NCBI GenBank assembly: GCA_964244295.1
Contig: CAXTIG010000022.1
Span: 1-64,000 of the forward strand
Length of the DNA stretch: 64,000 nt
Source of the DNA: JAJAZB01 sp964244295
Lineage (GTDB): Bacteria; Bacteroidota; Bacteroidia; Cytophagales; Spirosomataceae
Direction of reading: 5' to 3'
This document shows, in pieces, positions 8,833 to 19,200 of this stretch (the stretch's first letter is position 1; the number at the start of each line of letters is the position of its first letter). A model generated the notes under the pieces. That model saw only the letters and a list, made by a program, of their open reading frames with translations. It made no database searches and had not been told where the DNA came from. Made by a program: the position numbers and the translations under genes.

Positions 8833-10614
8833 TTACTTGTAGGCCGGGTTCTGCACCAGCGTAGGCTGACCTGCTTTGAAGGCATTGTCAATGGCCTCCT
8901 GTGGGAGCGGGTAGTATTCGTGCTTGCCTTTTTGGAAGCGGGCACCCTTCAGGTACGTGCGCTTGTCGCCTTCCTTGGTCACGTAGGCGTTGAGTACATC
9001 GGCGGCGATGCCCCAGCGCACGAGGTCGAAAAAGCGGTGCCCCTCCATGGCAAATTCCAGACGGGTTTCAAACCGCACAGCCTTGCGGGCGATCTCCTTG
9101 CTGGCAAACGAGGCGTAGGGTTTGATCACGTAATTGCCCGCTGGTTCATTCGTGGTGGTGTAGTCGTCGCGGGTAGCTCCCTGCGTGGCTTTTTTCACGA
9201 AATCGTCGGGATTGGCGGCGCGGTTGCGCACCAGGTTCACGAGTTCGGCAGCGCGGGCCAGGCTTCCTACTTCCACCTCACACTCGGCCAACCAAAGCAG
9301 TACGTGAGAATAGCGAATGAGCCGGTAGTTGTTAGACGTCAGGTTGGCCCAGCCTACCCCAACGAGGGTGTACGCCTTCGACGCGATGTGCTTTTTAGGC
9401 GAGTAAGGCCCAGCGTAGGTTTGATCACGGATGAAATCGAGGCTATGGATTTTGAAATCTTTGTACAAAATCCCCCGGCGACCCACCGTCCAGTCGAGGC
9501 GCGGATCGAGCGGCCCGGTATGGGGGGTGTACGGATCATCCATCTTCAGGCCCTGGTCATTTTTCACGTCCACGTCGTTGAACGTGTCGAGCAGGGGCAG
9601 GCCGCTGGCGTCGGTTTTGTAGGCGTTCACCAGGTTTTGGCTGGGCTGGTAAAATCCACAGCAGCCCCAGGGGGAGGCGTAAGGGTGGGCCAGGCCCATA
9701 CCCGCATTGGAGGCCCCGTCGTCGGAAGCCGACTTGGCGTACTGCACCTCAAAGATGGACTCCTTGTTGTTGCGGGTGCCCGCGTCGAAGTTGTCCGAAA
9801 ATTTCGGCATCAACGTGTACTTGCCACTGGTCACGATTTGGTCGAGGAGGGCCTTAGCCGCCTGTAGTTTGGCGGCGTTGGGGGCACCCGTGCTGACGTC
9901 GAAACCCTGGTACATGTACGTTTTAGCCAGGTGGGCGGCGGCGGCGAACTTGGTCGGGCGGCCCCCTTCGGCCTGAGTTTCGGGCAACCCGTCCATCGCG
10001 GCTTTGAAGTCGGCTTCAATGTTCGGCCAGATCTCCGTGGCGTTGGGAACTTTGGTCGAGTTGGGGTCGCTGGCATCGTAAATTTTCTCGTCGATGTACG
10101 GGGCGTAGCGGAAAATTTTCCGGGCCTCAAAGTGGAAGTACCCCCGCAGGAACTTCGCCTCGGCATCAATTTGCTTCCGCCGGGCTTCGGTGATGTCCTT
10201 TACGTTGGCGAGGTTGTCGAGCACGTCGTTGGTACGGGCCACGCCTTCAAACAGCCCCCGCCACTTGTTGCGGATGTGGTTGTTGGTAGGTTGAAAATCG
10301 TAGCGTTCGATAAATGTCTGCTCGGGCTGGTCGCCGGCGTCGGTGCCTTTGTAGGCGTCGTCGGAAGGAATTCCCCCGAATACCCAGTTCTGCACTTCAT
10401 TGTTCCAGGCATCCTGCCCGTCGATGCCCTGCCCGTCGAGCATGGCGTACGCCCCGACCAGTTGACCTTCGATGCCTTTGCTGTTGGTCAGCGAAGCGGG
10501 GCTGTACTGGCCCTGGGGGGGGCGGGTGAGGAAATCGTCCCCACACGCGTTCAGCGCCAGCACGCCCGCGAGCGTGAGGGCCGAAATGGATGTCTTTTTT
10601 GTGATTGTGTTCAT
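8833..10614 (-). CDS. SusD/RagB family outer-membrane lipoprotein (pair 2)
   Basis: 593 aa. The signal peptide ends in a lipobox with Cys24 (LNAC), predicting a surface lipoprotein. Family features are the TPR-like helices (FLRGYFHFEARKIFRYAPY; AKTYMYQGF) and the C-terminal FAMEGHRFFDLVRWG motif. DPRLDWTVGRRGI and GCCGFYQPSQNLVNAY match the other two SusD proteins closely, and it is nearest to pair 3. It lies about 50 bases after its SusC partner and ends at its own terminator. The substrate is unknown. The start at 10614 is the only one that gives a complete signal peptide. Confidence 0.93.
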   Translation of the reverse strand: MNTITKKTSISALTLAGVLALNACGDDFLTRPPQGQYSPASLTNSKGIEGQLVGAYAMLDGQGIDGQDAWNNEVQNWVFGGIPSDDAYKGTDAGDQPEQTFIERYDFQPTNNHIRNKWRGLFEGVARTNDVLDNLANVKDITEARRKQIDAEAKFLRGYFHFEARKIFRYAPYIDEKIYDASDPNSTKVPNATEIWPNIEADFKAAMDGLPETQAEGGRPTKFAAAAHLAKTYMYQGFDVSTGAPNAAKLQAAKALLDQIVTSGKYTLMPKFSDNFDAGTRNNKESIFEVQYAKSASDDGASNAGMGLAHPYASPWGCCGFYQPSQNLVNAYKTDASGLPLLDTFNDVDVKNDQGLKMDDPYTPHTGPLDPRLDWTVGRRGILYKDFKIHSLDFIRDQTYAGPYSPKKHIASKAYTLVGVGWANLTSNNYRLIRYSHVLLWLAECEVEVGSLARAAELVNLVRNRAANPDDFVKKATQGATRDDYTTTNEPAGNYVIKPYASFASKEIARKAVRFETRLEFAMEGHRFFDLVRWGIAADVLNAYVTKEGDKRTYLKGARFQKGKHEYYPLPQEAIDNAFKAGQPTLVQNPAYK

Positions 10615-10664
10615 TGCGAATGGCTGCTTTTTTGAAACTCAAAAAAAGGAAATGAGTGCTGCGT

Positions 10665-13600
10665 TTAGAAACCAAGACTCAGCCCGAAGAGCAAGGTGCG
10701 CGATACCGGCAGGTAGCCACCATCGAAGCCCAGGTTCCGGTTTTTGTCGCCGTTGAAGTTGTTGGAAATGCTGATTTCCGGGTTTAGCCCTTCGTATTTG
10801 GTGAAGGTGAGCAGGTTTTGACCCTGCACGTACACCTGAGCGTTGCCCAGCCCCAGGCGCGTGAGCAGCTTCGAAGGCAGGGTGTAACCCAACTGTACGT
10901 TTTTGAGGCGGAAATACGACCCATCTTCGATAAAGTACGAGGAGGGGCGGCTACTAACCTGGTCGTTGGCATCGGGAATGGGAACGTTGCCACCGGGGTT
11001 GGTCGGCGACCAGGCATCGTACAGCGCCCGATGCGAGCGGTTACCCTGGAAGGTGTTGAAGTCGCTGAAGTACCGGGTGTAGTTGAAAATCTTGTTGCCC
11101 TGCGAACCCGAACCAAACAACGTTAGGTCGAAGGCTTTGTAACCCAGATTGATGTTGAGACCGTAGGTAAAGTCGGGGTGCGGACTGCCGATGGTCGTGC
11201 GGTCGGCATCGGTGATTTTGTTGTCCCCGTTTACGTCCTCAATCTTGAATTTACCCTGCCGGTTGTAATCGCCGTAGGGTGCCCAGGCGTCGGCCTCTTC
11301 TTTGGTCTGGAAAATTCCGAGGACGTTGTAGCCGAAGAAGGTCGAGATGGGCAAGCCCGCCTGCGTGACCGTCACGGCAGGTACCCGCGAGCCGTAGCCG
11401 AAGTAGCGGGTGTTCGCGCTTTCGTCGAGTTGAATCACTTTGTTGCGGTAGGTGGCAACGTTGAGGGTAACCGCGTAGCGGAAGTCACCCCGGCGGTCTT
11501 TGTACCCAATGGCCAGGTCGATGCCCTTGTTGCTCATCGAACCCACGTTGTAGGCCGGAATGCCCGCGTCGCCCGCCGTGAAGGTGAAGGGTGTCGTGAA
11601 GAGCATGTCGGTGGTTTTGCGGCTCCACACGTCGAAGTTCACGTCGATTTTGTTGTTGAACAGCGCCAGGTCGAAGCCCACGTTGGTCGAGGCGGTCGAT
11701 TCCCACTTGGCGTTGGGGTTGCCAAAGCGCTGAATGTCAAAACCAGCGTTGGCGTTGGTCGCATCTCCGTTGGTGGGGTAGCCAGAGTGGTACGTATCCG
11801 ACTGGTAGGTGGTGTAGGCGTTGTAATCGCCGATGGCCTGATTGCCAGTTTTGCCCCAGCCCACGCGGATTTTCATGTCGTTGACAAAGGCGAGGTTGTC
11901 TTTGAAAAAGCCTTCCTCCGAAATTCGCCAGCCCGCGCTGACGGCGGGAAACAAGGCGCTGTTGGAAGCACTCAGGAAGCGCGACGACTTATCCTGGCGC
12001 AGGATGGCCTGGAGCAGGTACTTATCGCCAAAGGCATAGTTCAGTTTCCCGAAAATCGAAAAGAGCGTGTAGTCCAGCTCGACGCGGCCACCGTTGCCGG
12101 AGGTGGAGCGGGTACCGAGATCGAGGTAACTCTGGATGTCTTTCTGCTCGTTGAAGAATCCGCTCCGGTTCGCCTCGAAAAACTCCTGGTACTGGCGGAT
12201 GGCCTCCGTGCCAACGTAGGCATCGAACTTGTGGACGTCGTTGAAGGTGCGGGTGTAGCTCAGCGTGTTGGTCCAGACCCACTGGTAGGCGTAGCGGTTC
12301 TGGTCGGTGAGGCTGTTGTTGAAACTTCCCTCGATGTACTCCGGGTTGGCGCGGCCCAGGTACTTGGCGCGGTCGCCGTTGGCATCAATCCCGATGGTGG
12401 TGCGGGCGGTCATGCCCGCGATCAGGTCGGCTTCGAGGTAGGCGTTGCCGAATACGCGCAGGCTGTTGTAGCGGTTGTCGCGCTGGCGGAAGAGTTCAGC
12501 CACGGGGTTGGAGTTATTGCCCAGGTTGAGGCCCCGGCTCCCGGCGAAGTTGCCCGCGATGTCGTACACCGGCAGCAGCGGGTGGTGCTTGTAGCTCCCC
12601 GACACGGCGTTCTGCTCTTCATTGTTGTTAAATCCACCCTTCCGGCTGCTGTAGGCTACGGTCAGGTTTTCGCCCACGCGGATGCGTTTTTTCACCGTAA
12701 ATTCGGTATTGGCCCGGATCGAATAGCGGTCGTAGCCAATATTTTGCACGGTGCCCTGTTGGTTGAAATACCCCACCGACAAGGCGTAACGGCCCGATTC
12801 GCTGCCGCCCGTGGCACCCAACTGGTAGTTTTGAATGGGGGCCGCCCGCGACACTTCGTCGAACCAGTTGGTGTTGGCCGAGCGCGTAATCGGGTAAATA
12901 TTGCTTGGGGTAAGCGAGTACCGGGTAGGGTCGACGGCGGCGGTACCTTCCGCACCCGCGCTCGGAAACACGTAAGCCGGGATGCTCACCTGCCCGCCAG
13001 CTCCGTAAGTGTACTGCCCGTGCGCGGGGGTTTTGCCCGCGTTTACGTCGGCTTGGTACAGGTAGCGGCCCAGTTCTTCCGAATTGAGCACCTCGCCTTT
13101 TTTGGCCCACTGCTGCGAGCCGTAGTACGAATCAAAGGTAATTCGCGACACGCCCGCCTTGCCTTTTTTGGTGGTGATGATGACCACGCCGTTGGCGGCC
13201 CGTGAGCCGTAGATCGACGAAGCCGAGGCGTCTTTCAGCACCTGGAGGGTTTCGATGTCGTTCGGGTTGATGGTGCCCAGGTTTTGGGTGGGCACCCCGT
13301 CGATGATGTAGAGCGGGTCGTTGCTGCCAATCGTCCCGAAACCCCGGATGCGCACCGTGGCGCTACCGCCCGGCGTAGCGTCGTTGATGACCGTCACCCC
13401 GGCCACGCGGCCTTGCAACTGCTGCGACACGTCGGTCGCCGGAATCGAGAGCAGATCCTTGGGCGTTACGGTGGCCACGGCTCCGGTGATGTCGCGCTTC
13501 GACTGCGAACTGTAACCCGTCACGACCACCTCGCTGAGCGAAGCGGCGTCTTCCCTCAGGCTTACGTTGATGACCGTCTGGCTTCCCACGCGCACTTCCA

Positions 13601-13865
13601 GGGGCGAAAAGCCCACCGCCGACAACACCAGCACGTCGTCGGCCCCGCGTACGTTGATGGCGTAGTTGCCGCTGGCGTCGGCGGCGGCTCCGGTGTTCGT
13701 TCCTTTCACTTGCACCGTGGCTCCCGCCACGGGCTGGTTGTCGGTGCTGTTCGTTACTTTCCCCGATACCCGGCGATCCTGAGCCAGGGCAGCGGTAGCT
13801 AGCCAGGCCACGCAGGCCAGACCGAGCAACGTGGTTTTTCCGAGCAGGTAAAATGCTTTCTTCAT
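10665..13865 (-). CDS. SusC/RagA family TonB-linked outer-membrane transporter (pair 2)
   Basis: 1066 aa from the ATG at 13865; an open frame extends upstream to 13997, but only this start gives the signal peptide MKKAFYLLGKTTLLGLACVA. Order: signal peptide, carboxypeptidase-regulatory-like domain (RRVSGKVTNSTDNQPVAGA), TonB-box region (LSEVVVTGY), plug with LKDASASSIYGSRAANGVVI, then the barrel ending LFGLSLGF. The SusD partner follows by about 50 bases. Its sequence is much closer to the SusC of pair 3 (DFNTFQGNRS, HPDFTYGLN and YKAFDLTLFG occur in both) than to pair 1, which suggests a local duplication of pairs 2 and 3. Confidence 0.94.
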   Translation of the reverse strand: MKKAFYLLGKTTLLGLACVAWLATAALAQDRRVSGKVTNSTDNQPVAGATVQVKGTNTGAAADASGNYAINVRGADDVLVLSAVGFSPLEVRVGSQTVINVSLREDAASLSEVVVTGYSSQSKRDITGAVATVTPKDLLSIPATDVSQQLQGRVAGVTVINDATPGGSATVRIRGFGTIGSNDPLYIIDGVPTQNLGTINPNDIETLQVLKDASASSIYGSRAANGVVIITTKKGKAGVSRITFDSYYGSQQWAKKGEVLNSEELGRYLYQADVNAGKTPAHGQYTYGAGGQVSIPAYVFPSAGAEGTAAVDPTRYSLTPSNIYPITRSANTNWFDEVSRAAPIQNYQLGATGGSESGRYALSVGYFNQQGTVQNIGYDRYSIRANTEFTVKKRIRVGENLTVAYSSRKGGFNNNEEQNAVSGSYKHHPLLPVYDIAGNFAGSRGLNLGNNSNPVAELFRQRDNRYNSLRVFGNAYLEADLIAGMTARTTIGIDANGDRAKYLGRANPEYIEGSFNNSLTDQNRYAYQWVWTNTLSYTRTFNDVHKFDAYVGTEAIRQYQEFFEANRSGFFNEQKDIQSYLDLGTRSTSGNGGRVELDYTLFSIFGKLNYAFGDKYLLQAILRQDKSSRFLSASNSALFPAVSAGWRISEEGFFKDNLAFVNDMKIRVGWGKTGNQAIGDYNAYTTYQSDTYHSGYPTNGDATNANAGFDIQRFGNPNAKWESTASTNVGFDLALFNNKIDVNFDVWSRKTTDMLFTTPFTFTAGDAGIPAYNVGSMSNKGIDLAIGYKDRRGDFRYAVTLNVATYRNKVIQLDESANTRYFGYGSRVPAVTVTQAGLPISTFFGYNVLGIFQTKEEADAWAPYGDYNRQGKFKIEDVNGDNKITDADRTTIGSPHPDFTYGLNINLGYKAFDLTLFGSGSQGNKIFNYTRYFSDFNTFQGNRSHRALYDAWSPTNPGGNVPIPDANDQVSSRPSSYFIEDGSYFRLKNVQLGYTLPSKLLTRLGLGNAQVYVQGQNLLTFTKYEGLNPEISISNNFNGDKNRNLGFDGGYLPVSRTLLFGLSLGF

Positions 13866-14321
13866 AGGTTTTGTAGTGATTTTAAATTGGTTTTGGGTAA
13901 GTAAAGGCCGGAGTGGCGCTTTAGAGCGGGCAAGTTTAATTTTAAAAACTTGAAGTTGAACGCATTGTTTGTCTTTTTTCCATGATTTTTTTAACAATTG
14001 ACTTTTATATTCAAAATTTTTGTGATAGTTATTCTATTTATTTTTACTATTGGTTGAACCAGTTGCTCACGTTCTTTTGCTTGCGTAATCGCCTTTTATA
14101 TTTTGAATATCAGTAGTTTATGGCGTAAAATAACCTGATTAAATACGAAAATATTCTGGGTTTCATTATCAAGCAAAGAGGCATAGCCCGGAAAAGGGTA
14201 GGCATTGTATAACCGCCTTCCGGGGTGAATCCATAACCGAGATCTTAGACACATTGTGAATCAATACGGGTACGCTTCTGATTCTTTCGGCCCTCTGTTG
14301 CCAAGAGAATTGCTTGGCAAC
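13866..14321. other. AT-rich intergenic region between SusCD units 2 and 3
   Basis: About 460 bases with clearly lower GC than the flanking genes. It should hold the susC 2 promoter. A minus-strand TAAACTTG (13931-13938) lies about 66 bases before the ATG and resembles the -7 box. A second hairpin (14298-14306 with 14313-14321, GTTGCCAAG) stands next to the terminator of unit 3 but lacks a T run. I see no credible gene. Confidence 0.5.
13931..13938 (-). promoter_or_regulatory. Possible -7 box of susC 2
   Basis: The minus strand reads TAAACTTG, one base from the Bacteroidota consensus TAnnTTTG. The susC 3 leader has the similar TATACTTG. There is no clear -33 box. Confidence 0.3.
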
Positions 14322-14357
14322 AAAAAAACAGGGGACGTTCTGAAGAACGTCCCCTGT
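14322..14357 (-). terminator. Terminator of the third SusCD unit
   Basis: A perfect 13-bp stem (14328-14340, ACAGGGGACGTTC, with 14345-14357), loop TGAA, followed on the minus strand by seven T (14322-14328). It lies just past the susD 3 stop. Confidence 0.9.
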
Positions 14358-14380
14358 TATACGTCACAGCAAACCGGATT

Positions 14381-16105
14381 TCAATACCCGGAATTTTGTT
14401 TAAGGGTAGCCTGCCCGTTGACGTACGTATTCGTAATCTCGTCCACGGGTAATGGGAAATAGTCACTAATTCCCTTCCTGTAAGTTGCTCCCACCAGGTA
14501 ACGTCGTTTTAGTGACTCTTTAGCCAAATACGTATTCATGACCTGATCGGCTATGCCCCACCGCACTAAATCGAAGTGCCGGAACCCTTCCGTGGCAAAC
14601 TCCAGTCGGTTTTCAAACTGCACTGCTTTGCGGGCGGCGGTTTGGTTGGCAAAGGCGGGAGCGCCGGCGGCGTACTCGTTGACCACGTATTTGGCGGCGG
14701 GTGTGCCGTCGGCATTTTTCACGGGCGTGCTGGTCTTGGCGCGGGTCCGAATCTGGTTGACCAGCAGGCGGGCTTTTTCGGGGCTACCTACTTCCACTTC
14801 GCATTCGGCCAGCCAAAGCAACACGGCGGCGTACCGGATGAGCCGGTAGTTGTTAGCCACCGAGCGTTTGTTGGTCGAGTGGGTATTGGTACCTTCCTCG
14901 GCTTTGTAGTACATCCATTTTTTGCCGACGTACGGACCGGAATAGCTCTGGTCGCGTACCCAGGTCACACCCGGCATGACACCCCAATCCAGAAATGGAA
15001 TACCCCGACGACCCACCGTGTAGTCGAGGCGCGGATCCACGGGCGTCGTTACGTCAGGCGTGTACGCATCGCTGGCTTTTAACCCCTGGTCGTTTTTTAG
15101 GTCCGTATCGTTGAAGGTATCGAACAGCGGCAACCCCTCGGCGTCGGTTTTAAACGAATTCACCAGGTTCTGCGAGGGAACGTAGAAACCGCAGCAGCCC
15201 CCGCCGGGGCCACTCGAAAAATAGGGCCAGTTGAGTTGGTCACCGATGTTGCCATTATTCCCGGTCGTGCCGTCGTTGACCGAGTACTCCACTTCAAACA
15301 CCGACTCGGCGTTGTTGTTGGTCACGGCCTTGAAGTTTTCGTGGAAATCCACCAGTTTGTACTTTCCGCTGTTGACGATGGCCTCAAGCAGCGGTTTGGC
15401 TTCGGCAAATTTGCGTTGGTACATATACACCTTGGCTAAGTACGCCATCGCCGCGTACTTCGTAGCCCGGCCCTTTTGTGATTGCGTCTCCGGGAGGGCA
15501 TCCATCGCCGCCTTGAAGTCCGCCTCGATGTTCGGCCAGATGTTCTTGTCGTTGGGCTGCTTGGTCGAATTGGGATCGGCAGCCTGGTAGGTTTTCTCGT
15601 CGATGTACGGAATCATGTTGAAAACCTTCTTGCCTTCGAAGTGGTAGTGCGCGCGCAGGAACCGGGCCTGGGCGGTAACCTGGGCTTTTTCGGCATCGGT
15701 CAGACCGGTGGCTTCGGGCAGAATTTGCAGCAGTTCGTTGGTACGGGCTACACCGTCGTAGGTGTGGCGCCACTTGCCGTTGACGTGGGCGAAGTTGGCC
15801 TGCCCTTCGTAACGCTCGAAGGCCGTGATTTCGGGCTGGTCGCTGGCGTCGGTCCCTTTGTACATATCGTCGGAGGCCACGCCCCCGTACACCCAGTTGG
15901 AAACGGCCGCGTGCCAGGAGGTGGTGCCTGAGCCAACGCCGTCGAGGAGTGAATACGCCCCGATGAGCAGGGCATTGACGCCATCGCGGTTTTTCAATTG
16001 GTCGCGCGAGGCGACCCCCTGGGGTTTTACGTCCAGAAATTTCTCGCTGCACGAGGTAACGACCCCCGCCACCAATAACGCGCTGAAAATGAGTATTTTT
16101 TTCAT
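14381..16105 (-). CDS. SusD/RagB family outer-membrane lipoprotein (pair 3)
   Basis: 574 aa, with a signal peptide and lipobox ending in Cys19 (VVTSC). SusD hallmarks are the N-terminal helices (FLRAHYHFEGKKVFNMIPY; AKVYMYQRKFAEAKPL) and the C-terminal ATEGFRHFDLVRWG. GGGCCGFYVPSQNLVNSF and VDPRLDYTVGRRGIP match the other SusD copies. It follows the SusC of pair 3 across a 97-base gap. As the lid of a TonB-dependent importer it binds an unknown oligomer at the cell surface. Confidence 0.93.
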   Translation of the reverse strand: MKKILIFSALLVAGVVTSCSEKFLDVKPQGVASRDQLKNRDGVNALLIGAYSLLDGVGSGTTSWHAAVSNWVYGGVASDDMYKGTDASDQPEITAFERYEGQANFAHVNGKWRHTYDGVARTNELLQILPEATGLTDAEKAQVTAQARFLRAHYHFEGKKVFNMIPYIDEKTYQAADPNSTKQPNDKNIWPNIEADFKAAMDALPETQSQKGRATKYAAMAYLAKVYMYQRKFAEAKPLLEAIVNSGKYKLVDFHENFKAVTNNNAESVFEVEYSVNDGTTGNNGNIGDQLNWPYFSSGPGGGCCGFYVPSQNLVNSFKTDAEGLPLFDTFNDTDLKNDQGLKASDAYTPDVTTPVDPRLDYTVGRRGIPFLDWGVMPGVTWVRDQSYSGPYVGKKWMYYKAEEGTNTHSTNKRSVANNYRLIRYAAVLLWLAECEVEVGSPEKARLLVNQIRTRAKTSTPVKNADGTPAAKYVVNEYAAGAPAFANQTAARKAVQFENRLEFATEGFRHFDLVRWGIADQVMNTYLAKESLKRRYLVGATYRKGISDYFPLPVDEITNTYVNGQATLKQNSGY

Positions 16106-16141
16106 GTCTTTTTGAAAAGAGTTAGTCGTTAATTGTTATTG

Positions 16142-16198
16142 GTTATTAGTTGAAATTCAGGACTTTGCCTAACAACTTAGTACCCAACAACTGATAAC
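16142..16198. repeat. Weak word-type inverted repeat between susC 3 and susD 3
   Basis: GTTATTAGTTG (16142-16152) pairs with CAACTGATAAC (16188-16198) with one mismatch, inside a stretch made of TTATTGGTTATTAG-like words. It resembles the word palindromes of the 25-28 and 51-56 kb regions but is shorter. Confidence 0.4.
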
Positions 16199-16202
16199 AA
16201 GT

Positions 16203-19200
16203 TTAGAAACTAAGCCGCAGGCCTACCAGGTATGACTTCGACACGGGGTACGCCCCTTCGTCTACGCCGAGGTGAATGTCAGCGTTGTTGTCACCCGAAC
16301 GGCGCAGGTTGATGTCCGGATCCAGACCGCTGTACTTGGTGGCCGTGAACAGGTTCTGGCCCTGAATGTAAATCTGGGTGTTGCCCAAGCCCAGCCGCTG
16401 TTGCAGGCCCATGGGAAGCGTGTACGATAGCTGAATGTTTTTCAGGCGCAGGTACGACCCTTTTTCGAGGAAGTAGGTCGAAATCTGGGCGCTGGTGGCG
16501 TCCGTGGAGCGCAGTTGCGGCAACACGGCGTCGGTTTTGCCGGGCCGCCACGAATCGTACAACATCCGCTCGCTGCGGTTGCCCTGGAAGGTGTTGAAAT
16601 CCGTCCAGTATTTCATGTAGTTGAAAATATCGTTGCCCACTACACCCTGGCCGAACAAGGTCAGGTCGAAGGCCTTGTAGCCCACGCTCACGTTGAGGCC
16701 GTAGGTGAAATCGGGGTGTGGGTTGCCAATGACGGTCCGGTCGGAGGCGTTGACGACACCGTCGCCGTTGGCATCCCGGAAAATAAAGGACCCGGCCCGG
16801 TTGTAGGTACCGAATTGCGGAGCGGCCTTGGCGGCTTCTTCGGTTTGAAAAATTCCGTCGATGTAGTAGCCAAAGAACGACGCAATCGGGTACCCGACCT
16901 TCGACACGCTCATGGCGGGCAACCGCGTTCCGAAGCCGAATTTGTTGGCATTCGGGTCGTCGTTGAGGTTGATGACTTCGTTACGGTAGGTCGAGAAGTT
17001 ACCACTCAGGGAGTAGCGCAGGTTCCCGCTCAAGGCACGCCCGTTGTAGGTGACGCTCAGGTCGACACCCTTGTTGGTCATTTCGCCGACGTTGGTATAG
17101 GGAATCGTGGCGATTCCCTGCGTAAGCGGAATGCTGATCTGGTTGAGCATATCGCTGGTCCGGCGCGTGTACCAGTCAAAAATCAGTTCGAGCTTGCCAT
17201 TGAAAAGGTTGGCATCGAAACCAACGTTGGTCGAGGTGGTCGTTTCCCACTTCCCGTTCGGGTTGCCGAATTGCGTCACGTCGAAACCCGTCGCGAGCGA
17301 ACTGCGGCTGCCGTTGATGTCGTACCAGTTGTTCGAAGGATCGGAGGTGTAGAGCGAGTAGGCGTTGTAAATGTTTGGGATGTTCTGATTTCCCGTTTTC
17401 CCCCAACCCACGCGCACCTTCAAGTCCGATAGGAAGGAAACTTCTTTCAGCGCGGCCAGTTCGGTCAGGCGGACCCCGACGCTGGCCGCCGGGAAAATTG
17501 CGTTCTGATTTTCCTTTGAAAACCGCGAAGACCCATCGCGGCGCAGGGTAAAGTCGGCCAGAATGAGGTCTTTGTAGGCGTAGTTGACTTTTCCGAAATA
17601 CGCAAATAAGCGCGTCCGACTTGCCCCGCCCCCGCTGTTTTGCAAACCCGAAGGGCTACCCGCGTTGAGGTAGCGGTAATCGAGGTCGTCGAAGGTAAAC
17701 GCCGACCGGGTGGCGTTGAAGCCGAACGAATACGTAGCAATGGCCTCGGTACCGGCCAGCACGTTGAAGGTGTGAGCACCCAAGGTTCGGTTGTACGTCA
17801 GGGTGTTGTACCAGGTCCAAGAGTTGTTGTAGTCGTTGGACACGACCAGGCTGTTGGTGTTGCGGGCTTCGGGTGACTCCACGTCGCGGACGGTGTACGC
17901 GCTGGTGTTGTTCAGGTTGTATTCCACCCCAAAGCTGGTGCGGAAGGTCAGCCCTTTCAGGAGGTCGGCTTCGCCAAAGACGTTTCCGAACAAGTGAACT
18001 CCCTTCGTCCCGTTGTCTTTGGCACGCGCAATTTCAGCGACCCCGTTGCGGGCATTGCCCAGGTTAAGGCCCTTGGCCCCGGCATAATTCCCGGCCACAT
18101 CGTAAACCGGGATGAGCGGGTGGCTCCGGACGGCAAACGCAATGGGATTGCTTTCGTCGTTGTTGGTAATGCCCGCACGGTCGTCGTACGATACCGTGAA
18201 GTTTTCACCAATGCGGAAGCGGTTTTTGACCGTAAACTGCGTGTTGGCCCGCAGCGAATACCGCTTGTAATTGGTGTTGGTCAGGATGCCCTTCTGGTTG
18301 AAGTAGTTGAGCGAAATGGCGTAGGTTCCCTTGTCCGTACCTCCGCTCGCGCCCAACTGGTAATTCTGGATGGGGGCATCGTTGAAAAGTTCGTCCTGCC
18401 AATTGGTTCCTTGCTTGTTGGCTTTGGTGATGAGGAACTTCGTCGAACCAAAACCCGGCGTGCTGAGGTCGTTGGAGTAATTGATGTAGTTGCCGCTGGC
18501 GTCGCGGGCTACGAGGGGGTCGCCTTCAAACACCCCAGAAGGGTAAATGTAATCGGGAATGACCGGTGTGGTACCCTTGCCGTACTGACCGTGTTCGGGA
18601 TTACCGCTGACCGCACCCACCTCCCCGGCGTTTTTCTTACCCTCCCAAATCAGATCGCCCAATTGCTGCGAGTTGAGCAAGGGTAGAAACTTACCGGGTC
18701 GCTGCACACCCGTGTACATATCGAACGTAATTTTCGGTACCCCGGCCTTGCCTTTTTTTGTCGTGATGATGACCACGCCGTTGGCTGCGCGCGAACCGTA
18801 AATCGAAGCCGACGAAGCGTCCTTCAGAATTTGCATCGACTCCACGTCGTTGGGGTTGATGTTATTGAGGCTCCCGGTGGTCGGCACACCGTCAATGATG
18901 TAGAGGGGCGAATTGTTATTGATGGTGCCAAAACCCCGGATGCGCACCATCGTGCCGCCACCCGGCGAGTTGTCGTTGCCCACCGTCACCCCGGCGGCGC
19001 GACCTTGCAGCGCCTGGGTCAGGTTGGGCACGGGGATGGCCGTCAGTTTGCCCGCGTCCACCACCGTTACGGCCCCGGTGATGTCTTTCTTGCGTTGGGA
19101 CCCGTACCCGGTCACGACCACTTCGCTCAAGGTACCGATGTTCTCCACTAGCGTCACGTTGATGGCACTCTGGTTTCCAACGGCCACTTCCTGGGAGGTG

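Noticed and set aside
10200..10635. Overlapping short frames opposite susD 2
   Set aside because: Shadows without conserved features; the SusD frame is unambiguous.
11178..13205. Long plus-strand frame (675 codons) opposite susC 2
   Set aside because: Antisense shadow of a clear SusC gene; similar shadows lie opposite susC 1 (5833-7275) and susC 3 (16515-17432).
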